Part shown: one piece after another, positions 12,301 through 22,829 of the stretch
Numbering within the stretch: position 1 is the first letter of the stretch
How the letters are laid out: the number at the start of each line of letters is the position of its first letter
Source: Manis javanica
Lineage: Eukaryota; Chordata; Mammalia; Pholidota; Manidae
Length of the DNA stretch: 64,000 nucleotides
Direction of reading: 5' to 3'
NCBI RefSeq assembly: GCF_040802235.1
Contig: NC_133156.1
Location: 29,345,343 to 29,409,342, forward strand
Translations under genes and position numbers: made by a program
Notes under the pieces: generated by a model
Told to the model about the DNA's origin: nothing
The model's input: only the letters and a program-made list of their open reading frames with translations
The model's database searches: none

Positions 12301-13574
12301 AGGTCTTCCTACTTCCTCTCTGGAAAAACCCCCAGTCTTTCCCATCCCCTTCCACTCCTTCCGTCTCATCCTCAGCAGAGTGCCCTCCTTGGATCCCAGG
12401 CCCTCAGGCTCCTGACTGCTTCCAGCTTCCAGACTGAATCTGATAAAACTTCTTACTTGTGGTATTTGACGATGAGTTGATTATTTATTTTGCATTTTAA
12501 TACTGACTCAAAGTCTCTTATCCCTAAAGATGATTGTCCAGCAGACCGGGCACTGAGATGATACTGATGATGAGACAAGCAACAGATAGCACGTCACATG
12601 AGAAGATGTTCACATAACACTTAAAACATTCTTTATTTGTAAGGCCCATTGGGATATATGAACTGCATTATCCTGGTATGGAGAAGGTTTTATACAATGT
12701 TGCTTGTGCTAGCACGCTCTTGCATAGAATGAGAATTATGACTGGTAAATGTATTGTTATAAGCATGTGAATAATAGATGACTAATACCGGAAACACCTA
12801 GATAAAACATCATCTTTACTACTAAACATTACAAAGCTTTTTTAACAAAAGGAAAACAGAGCGAATAAAGCAAATAATAAATTTCTTCCTTTTCAGAATA
12901 GGCCCTAGGAAGAAATAAGATAATTAGGTATAATCAAACATCATCTCTAATTCACAGCTCTCCTTTCTCCTGATAGTATAGGCTTGGGGAATAAAAACCA
13001 GGAAGGAGATTTTCTTGCTGTCACTGAAAAGTGGTCACTAATGGTGGAAATTTCAGGCACTGTGGTACAAAATAGGAGAAATTTGGGGGTCAGCAGAATC
13101 CTTTATGAACCCTCAAAGACAAGCCATTTAATCATCAGTGTGGCTGAAAATGATTGTCGTGAACCAGGTTTCCCAGGTAGATGAGTTCTGATGGAAGAGG
13201 GATTTCTAGTTGCAGCCAAGCAAACTGAGAAAAGGATCATTCATGTGTTGCTTGTAGCTGTAAGGTACGGACAGCGGAAGGCAGCTTCCTCCACCTGAGA
13301 GCTGAAGCAAGGATGCAAACCACTGGGAGTCCTGGTCGGAAAGCAAGAGGGAGGGCGTTCTCTCCCTCAGTGCCCCAGCGATGAGCACACCTGGGCTTGC
13401 CGTTCAGAGAAGGGGAGGAGAAATCAAAGGTTTCTGAGGAGGCTTGTTAGACCTAGACCCTCCTGCAGCACAGACCCAGGGCTGGTGGGAGAGGTCTCAG
13501 CCCTCCGGCTGCTAGAGGCAGACAGGAGCTCTTTCCTCAAGGGCGCCAGAAGGCTGCCCTCTGCAACTAGAGTC
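9400..13574. other. Gene-free intergenic stretch left of the provirus
   Basis: Mostly AT-rich DNA with no recognised gene. A short MIR-like piece lies at about 10790-10870. A pyrimidine-rich tract lies near 11790-11870 and a locally GC-richer block at about 12000-12440. The block has a 168-codon frame (11909-12415, plus) without recognisable domains. I do not call it a gene. Confidence 0.55.
11787..11875. repeat. CT-rich low-complexity tract
   Basis: A run dominated by CT and AGCTCT units. In the minus direction it gives a Glu/Arg/Leu-rich pseudo-peptide, which is a by-product of the repeat and not a protein. Confidence 0.85.
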
Positions 13575-13578
13575 ACAC
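13575..13578. repeat. Provirus target-site duplication, left copy (ACAC)
   Basis: The four bases ACAC directly before the left LTR match the four bases directly after the right LTR (22119-22122). Gammaretroviral integrases make 4-bp duplications. The intact pair shows a single original insertion. Confidence 0.93.
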
Positions 13579-14104
13579 TGTTGGATTCCCCTGAGGAAGG
13601 CGCCGCCCCAAATCACTCACCAAAGACGTTTCTTGATGCAACAAGCAAGAGGAATTTATTCAGAAGCCAACTAGCTGGGGTCCAAGTCAGCCCGTTGCAG
13701 CGGGTCTCAACGAGGACCCTGAGCACTTACAACTAAGTGGTTATATAGGATTTTCTGAGGCATTCAGCTCTAGAGGATTACCATGGTTACAGATTAGAAA
13801 ACAATTCTACAAAGGCAATAATTTTTCAAACCTATGATTTCTGGGTTGGCGCCACGTCCCGGGGGTGTAGCAAGATAAGATCATTCTTTTTCTGCTAGGG
13901 TGATTTAGCAAAGTAGGGTTGGTATTCATAATTAACTAACCAAGAGGTTAGTGGTGCCAACAGTCATGATTGATTAACTTGTTTTTCCAGAGGAGTTACC
14001 TGGTTTCAGTTGTTCCCTCTGAGTCATATATCAGAATGGCTTTTTAGGCTTCAAGATGGCTACTCTTAGGCTAACTTATTTCTCAGGGAGGTTGGGGTCT
14101 TACA
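13579..14104 (-). repeat. Proviral 3' LTR
   Basis: 526-bp LTR reading TG...CA on the minus strand. It contains a TATATAA box (13741-13747) and an AATAAA poly-A signal (13655-13660). It aligns end to end with the 5' LTR without gaps. Differences fall near 13601, 13681, 13694, 13862, 13865, 13920 and 13930. Confidence 0.96.
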
Positions 14105-14127
14105 TTTCCCCACTTCTTTTTCTGAAC
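14105..14127 (-). other. Polypurine tract
   Basis: Directly before the 3' LTR the coding strand is AGAAAAAGAAGTGGGGAAA, a purine-rich primer for plus-strand DNA synthesis. Only a few bases separate it from the env stop codon. Confidence 0.9.
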
Positions 14128-14134
14128 ATTCTAA

Positions 14135-15973
14135 TCATGGAATGTTGGTTTCTTCTTGTTGTGTGAGGGTATGATACTGTTGTCTCAGCATTAGCACCTG
14201 CACAGCACTTACTCTCTCTCTAATAAAGGTTATTACTCGATTTAAAATGCAGGGACCTAAGGTGAGGAGCAATATCAAAATAAGCAGGGGTCCTGCCAAA
14301 GTGGATATTAGAGTTGTAAGCCATGGGGATCTAGAAAACCAGGATTCAAACAGGCTCTGGTTAGCTTCTCGTTCTCGCTTTCGCTGATCTAATCTTTCTC
14401 TTAATTTAGACATTGAGTCTCTTACTACTCTAGTGTGGTCTGCATAGAAGCAGCACTCTTCTTTTAGAGCTGCACACAATTTACCTTCTTTTAGAAATAG
14501 TAAATCTAACCCTTGTCTATTTTGCAGCACTACTTCAGAGAGAGAGGTTAGGGATTTTTCAAGTTTAGAAATAGACTGTTCTATAGTTCTCAAATCTTCA
14601 TCGATAGCTATTCTTAGTCTTTCGTAATGTTGGTTTCCTTGTATAATTGCAGCTGCCCCTGTTCTCACTCCAGCTGCGACTCCCACTCCTAGTAATACAG
14701 CTAGAGTGAGTGAGACTGGCTCTCTTTTATACCTTAGTTTAGGCTCTAATGCTGCCACGAATGATAAGTCATCATGATACATTAATCTAGGTACTAACTG
14801 GACTATTATACAAAATTCGTGAGAGAAATTGAAGACAGAGGTGGAAACACATGGAGTTAGTCCAGTATTACAGGACCACCATCCTTCGGGTGGTGGGACT
14901 AAATACCTGTTTTCTCTTGTGGGGATCATGGGGATGGTCTCATTACATAAATTTTTATGTGTGGCAGGAACTGTACCTAGACATTTTCCTTTTCCAGATA
15001 CTTCGGTCAGTGTTAGCTTTTTATGACTGCCCCAACTACAAATTTCGTGGCTGGTTGTATTCTTAAAATTAGCTGACAATCTCAGCCCTTTATAATAAGG
15101 TGGTCCAGAAGAAAAACATAACCAACAGGATTCGGTAGTTTTAGGGTCGGTGGCATTTAGGACTCTGAAAGCTCCCTCAACGAGATTGAGGAGGCGCTGC
15201 CCATTGCTAGGAAAGGAGGTCAGTGGGCTAGGAGCAAAGACGGGGACAGCTGAAGTAATGGCAGGGTTTGTTGGTGGAGCTGGGGTTCTCTTCGGGGCTG
15301 GGGTTGGGAGGCGAGGTTGATCTGGTAAGACAACATTTGGTCCTACTGGAATGGCCGGGAGGGTCTCTACTTTGAGTCTAAGAGTGAATATAACTCTATT
15401 ATCATGTCTCTCCTGATAGAGTCTTAATCCCCACGTGAGCCCCCTTTCCCAATTCGCCCTTTTTCCGGCTTCAGTAAAGGAAATATCAATAGGATTACAG
15501 GCAGAGCTGGTCATACATTGAATCTGAGTACTATTTCTTTTAACTCTTATGAGGCTTGGAGGGGAGCTCCCGGCATTTCTGTCTATCCAGTGACATGTCC
15601 TTGTTTGCTCACAGCCCCAATTTTTGCAAAAGAAATTATCTTCCCTACTACATTGGGAAGCTTGCGCACTACTAGTTGGGGCAGGGCATACGTAAAAACA
15701 AGTGTTCTGAAGTTCTTTGACAGTTCCAGACCCCCCATGTCCAGTATTGAGGGGGTTAGATATACAGGAAAGCAGAACATGTTTAAAGAGAGTGCACAAA
15801 TCTACCGTCAAAGTGGGCCACCAAGTTCTTACAGGATGCTGGCCTTGCCACTGGACTATCATCTGGCTATCAGGGGCCGGAGTAACAATTTGCCACGTTA
15901 ATAACCTGGGTTCATGAGGGTTAGGGTTCTGGTGGGTTAGGGGTGGCAGAAACATCAGAATTACTAACAGCAT
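14135..15973 (-). CDS. env: Gammaretroviral envelope glycoprotein, 612 codons, intact
   Basis: The envelope precursor is made on the ER, cleaved into surface (SU) and transmembrane (TM) subunits, and mediates binding and fusion. Visible parts in order: hydrophobic N-terminal signal segment (1-14), Cys-rich receptor-binding region (about 60-160), proline-rich hinge (about 205-252), CWLC disulfide-isomerase motif (283-286), basic cleavage site RYKR (414-417), fusion peptide (about 418-442), heptad-repeat region, CX6CC motif (500-508) and membrane anchor (about 552-574). A short cytoplasmic tail with a YHTL motif follows. No stop or frameshift interrupts it, in contrast to gag and pol. The ATG lies 49 nt beyond the pol stop, while in MLV-like viruses env usually overlaps pol. 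Expression in this genome is unknown. It would need splicing from the leader donor. Confidence 0.95.
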   Translation of the reverse strand: MLLVILMFLPPLTHQNPNPHEPRLLTWQIVTPAPDSQMIVQWQGQHPVRTWWPTLTVDLCTLFKHVLLSCISNPLNTGHGGSGTVKELQNTCFYVCPAPTSSAQASQCSREDNFFCKNWGCEQTRTCHWIDRNAGSSPPSLIRVKRNSTQIQCMTSSACNPIDISFTEAGKRANWERGLTWGLRLYQERHDNRVIFTLRLKVETLPAIPVGPNVVLPDQPRLPTPAPKRTPAPPTNPAITSAVPVFAPSPLTSFPSNGQRLLNLVEGAFRVLNATDPKTTESCWLCFSSGPPYYKGLRLSANFKNTTSHEICSWGSHKKLTLTEVSGKGKCLGTVPATHKNLCNETIPMIPTRENRYLVPPPEGWWSCNTGLTPCVSTSVFNFSHEFCIIVQLVPRLMYHDDLSFVAALEPKLRYKREPVSLTLAVLLGVGVAAGVRTGAAAIIQGNQHYERLRIAIDEDLRTIEQSISKLEKSLTSLSEVVLQNRQGLDLLFLKEGKLCAALKEECCFYADHTRVVRDSMSKLRERLDQRKREREANQSLFESWFSRSPWLTTLISTLAGPLLILILLLTLGPCILNRVITFIRERVSAVQVLMLRQQYHTLTQQEETNIP

Positions 15974-16022
15974 AATTCTTTTTACACAAGCGAAGCTTAA
16001 GGGGGTTATCAGTCCGAGTTAC

Positions 16023-19000
16023 TCACCAGTCCGGGTCCGGGGGTGCCTTCTTTAGATGTGAAGCGTGTATCCAGGAAGAGACGCCGTCCACTTTTACAGC
16101 TGTGGGAGTAGTCAGGAGGACGACGAAAGGTCCCTTCCACCGTGGCTCGAGGTTTCCTGTCCGGTGCTTTCTCACGTAGACAGGGTCTCCCACCTGGAAC
16201 TGGTGAGGCACTGAGAGGTCCTCTGGCCGATAGGCTTCCTTGATGGAGGCCCACACCTCTTTCTGCACAGCCTCTAAGGCTCATAACTTTTCAAGCAAAA
16301 ACTTATTAGTTGCACACTCAGGGAATATATGAAGATGTGCTGACTGAAGCGGAGCTGGGGCCCCAAACATTATTTCAAAAGGCGTTAGTCTAAAGTGGCC
16401 GGGAGTGTTCCTGACTCTAAACAGGGCGAAGGGAAGGAGGACCAACTAATCACATAAGCCAGTCTCTATGGACAATTTAGTCAAGGTCTCTTTTAGAGTT
16501 CTGTTCATCCTTTCTACCTGTCCTTAGCTCTGGGGCCTGTATGCACAATGCAATTTCCAGTCCATCCCCAGGATCTTGGCCAATCCTTGACTTACCTGGG
16601 CAACAAAAGCAGGGCCGTTGTCGGAGCCGATTACTTTTGGGATCTCAAACCTGGGAAATATTTCTTCAAGGATCTTTTTAGACCCTGTCTGAGCTGTCTC
16701 AGTTTTGGTGGGGAACGCCTCTGTCTATCCTGAAAATGTGTCTAGAAAAACTAGAAGGTACTTATATCTATACTTAGCAGGCTTAATTTCAGTGAAGTCA
16801 ACTTCCCAATAAGTTCCTGGGTGATCTCCTCGAAGTCTTTTCCCGGATATTGCTTGATTTTTGCTCACGTTTACTAATTGACAGGGAACACAATTTTTTA
16901 CAATCTCATCAGCCAATTTTCTTAATATAATAACATGATAAGGGGAGTCTCGAACCAAGGTCTTTAGGTTTTTTGCTCCCAAATGTGTCAGTTGATGTAA
17001 TTGCCTTAAGTATTCTTCTGCCTCTCTCCGGGGCAGGACAACTTTCCCTTTTTCAGACTTGTATATCTCTTGGGGTGAGGAATTTTTGAACCCTAATTTG
17101 TTTATACAAGCGAGATCTTTAGGTGTGTACTGGAAGCTCTTGATGTGAGTGGCTTCCGGACACACTTGGAGGGGCAAAATGTTCATTCCCTGAGCCGCTT
17201 GCTTTGCGGCTTGGTCTGCTCTCCGGTTTCCTCGAGCTATTGGAGAGTCATCTTTCTGGTGTCCAGGGCAATGTATTATTGCTACTTTTTTAGGCCTATG
17301 GATGGCTTCTAGCAAATCTAAAATCTCTTGTTTGTTTTTAACATCTTTCCCGGCAGAAGTTAACAGCCCTCTCTGTCTATAAATAGCCCCGTGTATATGA
17401 GCAGTGGCAAAGGCGTATCTGCTGTCAGTGTAGACGTTAAGTCTCTTACCTTCTGCCATTCTTAGGGCCTGAGTCAGGGCGATGAGTTCTGCTCGCTGTG
17501 CAGACGTGCCCGTTGGGAGCTCACTGGCCCATACAACCCGGTCATCATCCACTACTGCAGCTCCAGCCATTCTCTTACTATCTATGATGTAACTGCTCCC
17601 GTCCGTATACCAAGTCAAAAGTCCCGGTCCTCTTAAGGGCTGATCTTGCAAGTCCTGGCGGGTGCCTGTCTCCTCAGCCAGGATTTCCTGGCAGGTATGA
17701 AGCACTTCCTTCCCCAAATCGGGGAGCAGAGTGGCCGGGTTTAGGATGGCAGGGGGGGCAAACTCTACTCGATAGCAATTCAGGAGTAAGGTTTGGTAGT
17801 GAGTCATTCTGGCATTCGACATCTATCTCTCGGGTGGCTGCCGAATTACACTCTCCAACGCATGTGGAGCAACCACAGTAAGTTTCTGTCCCAGTGTCAG
17901 TTTGTCAGAATCTTTAACTAGGAGGGCCACGGCCGCCACTACTCTCAAACAGGCGGGCCATCCACTACTTACTGGGTCTAATTTTTTTGACAAATAGGCG
18001 ACAGGTCTCTTCCAAGGTCCCCATTGCTGGGTCAACACTCCCCGAGCCACTCTACTCCGTTCATCCACAAAAAGGACGAACGGCTTAGTCACGTCTGGCA
18101 GGGCCAGAGCGGGTGCTGACAGGAGGGCCTTCTTGATCTCATCAAAGGCCTGTTGCTGTTCAGGTCCCCAAACAAACGGGGCTGTCCCTTTGGTTAGGGG
18201 GTACAGGGGGGCGGCTAAGGTGGCATATCAGGGTATCCATAATCTGCAGAACCCTGCTGTTCCCAGAAATTCGCGGACTTGGCGCAGAGTAGTAGGGACC
18301 GGGATCTGCGTCACAGTCTGCTTCCGGGCTTCTGTAAGCCACCTTTTCCCTTCTCTCAGGGAATACCCTAAATAAGTCACTTGTTGTTGGCAGATCTGTG
18401 CCTTTTTGGCAGATGCTCTATACCCCAGCCTAGCAAGTTCAGTCAAAAGGGCTTCAGTGGCCGCTTGGCAGACCTCCTGTGTAAGAGCGGCTATCAGTAA
18501 GTCATCAACATATTGTAACAAGGTTACCTGTGGGTTGGAGGCTCGGTAAAAGGCCAAGTCCTGGTGTAAAGCCTCGTCAAAGAGGGTAGGTGAATTCTTG
18601 AATCCTTGTGGCAAGCGAGTCCAGGTCAATTGTCCAGTAGTTCCTGTGGAAGGGTCTTTCTACTCAAAAGCAAACAGCGGTTGGCTACTCTGGTGCAGGC
18701 GCAAACAAAAGAAGGCATCTTTTAAATCTAAGACTGTATACCAAGTGTTTTCTGGGGCCAGAGAGCTTAGCAGGTTGTAAGGATTTGGCACAGTGGGATG
18801 AATGTCCTGTGTCCTCTTATTAACCTCTCTTAAATCTTGCACTGGTCGATAATCTCCTGTTCCCTCTTTCTTTACAGGCAGCAAGGGAGTGTTCCATGGG
18901 GATTTACATTTTACTAATATCCCCTGCTCTATGAGCCTCTGGATATGGGGCCTAATTCCATCTCTGGCTTCTTTACTCATTGGATATTGTCTCACAGTTA

Positions 19001-19535
19001 CTGGTGAGGCTGAGGCTTTCAATTCTATGACCACCGGGGGCTGGTTTACAGCAAGTCCCATACCTGCTGTCTCTGCCCAGGCCCCTGGAAACTGGTTGAG
19101 CCACCTCTGATTAACTCGGGAGGGTTCTGGTTCCTTAAAAAGGCGGTACTCGTCTTCTAACTTTATGGACAGAATGCTTAGGCCTAAGGGTTTCTTCTCT
19201 CTATCAGTCACTAGGGTATTTTCAGCCTGAAAGGATATTTGGGCCCCGACTTTAGTCAAAATGTCTCTTCCTAACAAGGGTGTAGGGCATTCCGGTATAA
19301 CAAGGAATGAGTGGTTTACTTGTCCCACTCCTAAGTCCACTGTTCTTTGGGTAGTCCATGCATATTGTTTCTGACCCGTGGCCCCGAACACCCAAGACTT
19401 TTTACTAGAAAGGGGGCCTCTAGCTTGGGTCAGTACTGAATGTTGAGCACCAGTATCTACCAGAAACTCAACGGGTTGCCCCTCCACCTTCAGAGTTACC
19501 CTAGGCTTGGGGAGGGGCTCCGAGCCCCGTCTTCC
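16023..19535 (-). pseudogene. pol: Gammaretroviral pro-pol, seven internal stops
   Basis: Pro-pol follows gag in the same frame across an amber codon (19536-19538), as in gammaretroviruses that use stop read-through. Protease shows the DTG active site (19449-19457). RT shows the YVDD catalytic motif (18501-18512). RNase H has YTDGSS and TDSRYAF (about 17300-17620). Integrase has the N-terminal H-H/C-C zinc motif (about 16880-17010) and core acidic residues before and after 16725. Premature stops are at 18660-18662 (TAG), 18228-18230 (TGA), 17823-17825 (TAG), 16725-16727 (TAG), 16524-16526 (TAA), 16446-16448 (TAG) and 16281-16283 (TGA). All lie in one frame and no indel was detected. The normal end is the TGA at 16023-16025. 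The gene cannot give a full polyprotein. Confidence 0.95.
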
Positions 19536-21122
19536 CTAGTCCTCGTCTTCTAGCAGAGACAACACTTTCTTTGGAGGTCCCCGCGGTGGTTTCTTTGGGC
19601 ATTCTTTCACCCAATGCCCCTTTTCCTTGCAGTACGCACACTGATCTTTATCCAAAGGAGGTCGGTTGCCCAGGGACCCTGCCTTACTAGTTCTACCACT
19701 AGAGGGCGGTCATCCCTTACTTTCTACTACTGCGGCCAAGATCTTTGTTAAATTTCTCTCATGCTTCCTATCTCTCTTTTCTTCTTTACTTTCCCTCTCC
19801 TTCTCTTTCCTTAACTCTTTCTCTTCCTTAGTCTCTCTCTTATGATAAACTTTCTCTGCTTCTTTCACTAAATCCCTCAGCGACAAATCCTGTAAGCCCT
19901 CCAATCTCTGAAGTTTTTTCCTAATGTCAGGTGCTGATTGCCCGATAAAAGCAAGGGCCACTGAAGCACTATGCCCCTCAGAAGTGGGATCAAAGGGAGT
20001 ATACCGCCTGAAGGCTTCTATCAGGCGCTCTAAGAATACTGCAGGTGCTTCAGTGGCTCCCTGGCTGACCTCTCTTACCTTGGCCAAATTGGTGGGGCGT
20101 CTTGCGGCCCCACGGAGACCTGCCACCAGAGCCTGATGATAGATGGTTAGTCGCTCCCTACCTTCTGGAGAATTAAAGTCCCAGTTGGGTCTAGTCAACG
20201 GGAACCCCCTCTCTATGTCATGAGGGAGTTGCGAAGGCCGTCCGTCGGTTCCAGGCACATTCCTCCGTGCCTCCAGGAGAATCCTCTCTCTCTCTTCCGT
20301 GGTGAAGAGCACCTGCAAAAGCTGCTGACAGTCATCCCAGGTGGGCTGGTGGGAGAACATCAGAGACTCTACCAAACCAGTTAGTTTCTGCGGCTCCTCT
20401 GAAAAGGGCAGGTGATTAGCTTTCCAATTATACAAATCAGCAGAGGAGAAGGGCCAATATTGCAGAGGTTGGAAAGGCGGTTCCCCTTCTTCCCCAAGGA
20501 TGGGAACTCCATAAGACCGGAGGGGAAAGATACCCGGTGGATCCAAGATGGCCCCTCGGCGGCGCCGGGTGCCCTGGGCAGGTCCCGGAGCCGGCCCCGC
20601 TGCCCCAGCATCAGGGACTGAGGGTGCCGGGGCCGGTGGTGCTGGGAGTGCCGGGGCCAGGGGCACCGGGGGTGCCGTAGGGGCAGGAGGGTAAGGAGGG
20701 GGAGAGGGATCATCAATTATAAGCAAATCTTGAGTATCAGGGTAAACTTTGGTAGTTTCCTTTTCCTTTTTCTGAGGTTGAGTCTGGGCAGCCAAAACTC
20801 GAGGGCCCATTTTCTTTTGCACCCAGGGCTTTACCCAGGGCGGTGGGTTCTCCACCAACTCTTGCCAGACTACAATGTAGGGTTGCTGATCCGGGTGTCC
20901 TTGAGACGAATCCTAGAAGACAACAGCTTTTACTGCTAATAGGGTGGGGAGATCAAAAGTCCTCTCCGAGGGCCACCCAACATTGTAGGTGGGCCATTCG
21001 GAGGTACAGAAAGTCTGCCATGGTCCCTTTTTCACTTCTACTGACAAGTTATGTGCCCTCTCTCTAGCTTCCGTCCAATGATCTAGCGTCAGGCTAAGGG
21101 GGGTCGTCACTGTCTGTCCCAT
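19536..21122 (-). pseudogene. gag: Gammaretroviral gag, two premature stops
   Basis: Gag is the structural polyprotein that builds the particle. It starts at the ATG 21122-21120 with MGQ, a myristoylation start. Matrix is cut after 69 codons by TAG at 20913-20915. The same frame then continues through p12 with a PPPY budding motif (20691-20702), capsid with the major homology region (about 19940-20080), a Glu/Lys/Arg-rich coiled region, and a second stop TGA at 19710-19712. Beyond it the nucleocapsid zinc knuckle C-X2-C-X4-H-X4-C is still present (about 19592-19633). The gag terminator is TAG at 19536-19538. Without the two stops the frame is continuous, so decay is by point mutations only. 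Confidence 0.94.
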
Positions 21123-21410
21123 TGTCAGTATAACAATAATTAGACATGTAAAAGACACAAAAAACAAAGACACACACAAATTAGACACACAGCGGCCGCT
21201 TTTGGTTCTTTTCAGACCCTCAAACAGAAACCGAAAGGAATCAGAGGGTTGATATTCTCGGCGCCCAAAAATCAACCCTATCTCATCAGGTGCAGTTTGC
21301 CGGAAAAACAGATGGGAGGCTACCAGGTGTCCCTGGCCCCCCAACCTCCCTGAGGCGTCCCCCAGGGTTGCAGCCTGCGGTGCTCTAGTACGTCTACCAA
21401 CCGCAGTCAC
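21123..21410 (-). other. In-frame gag leader extension (glycoGag-like)
   Basis: Upstream of the gag ATG the same frame stays open for 96 further codons. The stretch just before the MGQ start is strongly hydrophobic (about residues 78-95, with [15 protein letters not shown]). MLV and FeLV make a longer membrane-bound glycosylated Gag from a CUG start in this place, with such a signal-anchor segment. The exact start codon cannot be fixed here. The frame meets the same TAG in matrix as gag, so any product now is short. Confidence 0.6.
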
Positions 21411-21520
21411 AGCCCCTTTACGGGATTGAGATGGCTGCCAGACAGCGGGTACCCTTCAGAACTCCGACCGGTCTCACTGAAACAGAAAACAGAACACATA
21501 CAACTCAAGGCGCCACCAAT

Positions 21521-21530
21521 CTTACCTCTT
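21521..21530 (-). promoter_or_regulatory. Leader splice donor candidate
   Basis: The minus strand reads AG|GTAAG at 21527-21521, about 50 nt downstream of the primer site, where gammaretroviruses place the donor used for env mRNA. The acceptor in pol was not identified. Confidence 0.6.
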
Positions 21531-21572
21531 CCTCCAAGAGCGACTTCGGGAGTGAAGCGGGGTGGATGCCCG

Positions 21573-21590
21573 ATCCCGGACGAGCCCCCA
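21573..21590 (-). other. Primer binding site for tRNA-Pro
   Basis: The 18 bases TGGGGGCTCGTCCGGGAT lie two bases from the 5' LTR end on the coding strand and are complementary to the 3' end of proline tRNA. This is the MLV-type primer, so the element belongs to the ERV-P group by primer usage. Confidence 0.95.
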
Positions 21591-21592
21591 AA

Positions 21593-22118
21593 TGTTGGAT
21601 TCCCCTGAGGAAGGTGCCGCCCCAAATCACTCACCAAAGACGTTTCTTGATGCAACAAGCAAGAGGAATTTATTCAGAAGCCAACTAGCTGGGGTCCCAG
21701 TCAGCCCGTCGCAGCGGGTCTCAACGAGGACCCTGAGCACTTACAACTAAGTGGTTATATAGGATTTTCTGAGGCATTCAGCTCTAGAGGATTACCATGG
21801 TTACAGATTAGAAAACAATTCTACAAAGGCAATAATTTTTCAAACCTATGATTTCTGGGTTGGCGCCACGTCCCGGCGGTATAGCAAGATAAGATCATTC
21901 TTTTTCTGCTAGGGTGATTTAGCAAAGTAGGGTCGGTATTCATGATTAACTAACCAAGAGGTTAGTGGTGCCAACAGTCATGATTGATTAACTTGTTTTT
22001 CCAGAGGAGTTACCTGGTTTCAGTTGTTCCCTCTGAGTCATATATCAGAATGGCTTTTTAGGCTTCAAGATGGCTACTCTTAGGCTAACTTATTTCTCAG
22101 GGAGGTTGGGGTCTTACA
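21593..22118 (-). promoter_or_regulatory. Proviral 5' LTR with promoter
   Basis: 526-bp LTR. The TATATAA box is at 21755-21761 and the AATAAA signal at 21669-21674, giving U3, R and U5 parts in normal order on the minus strand. This would be the promoter for gag, pol and env transcripts. It matches the 3' LTR at 519 of 526 sites. Confidence 0.96.
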
Positions 22119-22122
22119 ACAC
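22119..22122. repeat. Provirus target-site duplication, right copy (ACAC)
   Basis: Matches 13575-13578 exactly and abuts the LTR end. Confidence 0.93.
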
Positions 22123-22464
22123 CCTTCGGAGTTTTCCCGTGTTCTCCTGGGTCTACAATTTCTAGTGTAGAGAGGAGTAATTTAGTTTAAAATCGTGGGG
22201 CTTCTCATCGTACAGACTTCCTAGTCGCCATGCCGTGTCGCTAACTCCAAAGACTTAATTGGCCTCCCATGGTTGTCTTCCCTCTTAAACGTTTTCCTGT
22301 TGCTTGCCTTTTGCCCTCTAGAAACTCTGCTGCTTTGTAAACAACCTCTTCTGAAGCCTCAGTCTCTTGAGGATTATGAGAAATACCATACAAGAAAAAT
22401 CTGAAAGGTGAATGGATTAGATTGAGGTGATGTGAAATACTGTATGAGAAAAGTCTGGAAGGAA

Positions 22465-22825
22465 TGTATCAGTCAGAGTTTTCCAGAGAAAGAGACCAAC
22501 AGCATGTGTGTATGTGTAAAAACGTTTATTGGGATGAACTGGCTTGTGAGATCTTGGAGATCGGTGAGTCCAGAATCCGCAGTGTGGGCGGGCAGCCCGG
22601 AGACTGAGCAGAGCCGCCGGGGCCTCTGACGTCCCAAGGCGGCCTGCGGGTGAGCACGTTCCTGCTTGAGGAGGCTGCTCTTTTCCACCCAGCCTCTAGT
22701 GGACTCAGTGAGGCCTGCTCCCATCACGGAGGGCAATCTGCTTACTCAAAGTTCATCAGTTTAAGCTTTAATCTCATTTAAATACACCCTCCAAGTTGAC
22801 ACTTCAAATTAAACATCACAGTGAA
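22465..22825 (-). repeat. Ancient interspersed repeat (family uncertain)
   Basis: Begins ATCAGTCAGAGTTTTCCAGAG and ends near CCAAGTTGACACTTCAAATT and AAACATCACAG. This is a common mammalian dispersed element that usually starts with 'tcagggttctccagagaaac'. I recognise the pattern but do not trust my memory of the family name. It contains no gene. Confidence 0.55.
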
Positions 22826-22829
22826 AAAA

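Larger units (their letters stand above)
13579..22118 (-). mobile_element. Endogenous gammaretrovirus provirus, complete
   Basis: An 8540-bp provirus lies on the minus strand in the order 5'LTR (right), primer site, leader, gag, pro-pol, env, polypurine tract, 3'LTR (left). The LTRs are each 526 bp and differ at seven sites. The proline-tRNA primer site, the single gag-pol amber junction in one frame, a single NC zinc knuckle and a CWLC-bearing Env define a gammaretrovirus of the MLV/FeLV/KoRV/PERV type. Gag and pol carry nine premature stops but no frameshift was found. Env is open from start to end. At about 2.2e-9 substitutions per site per year the LTR difference would mean roughly 3 million years. 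The rate is assumed. Confidence 0.97.

Noticed and set aside
11909-12415. 168-codon plus-strand frame
   Set aside because: No recognisable domain, no promoter or splice context, and composition typical of chance frames in GC-richer DNA. Conservation data would be needed to revive it.
15518-15901. 127-codon plus-strand frame antisense to env
   Set aside because: It is a shadow of env on the opposite strand. Antisense retroviral genes are known only in other retrovirus groups.
13579-22118. Possibility that the two LTR copies are a segmental duplication
   Set aside because: The primer site, polypurine tract and 4-bp target duplication are placed exactly as in one provirus.
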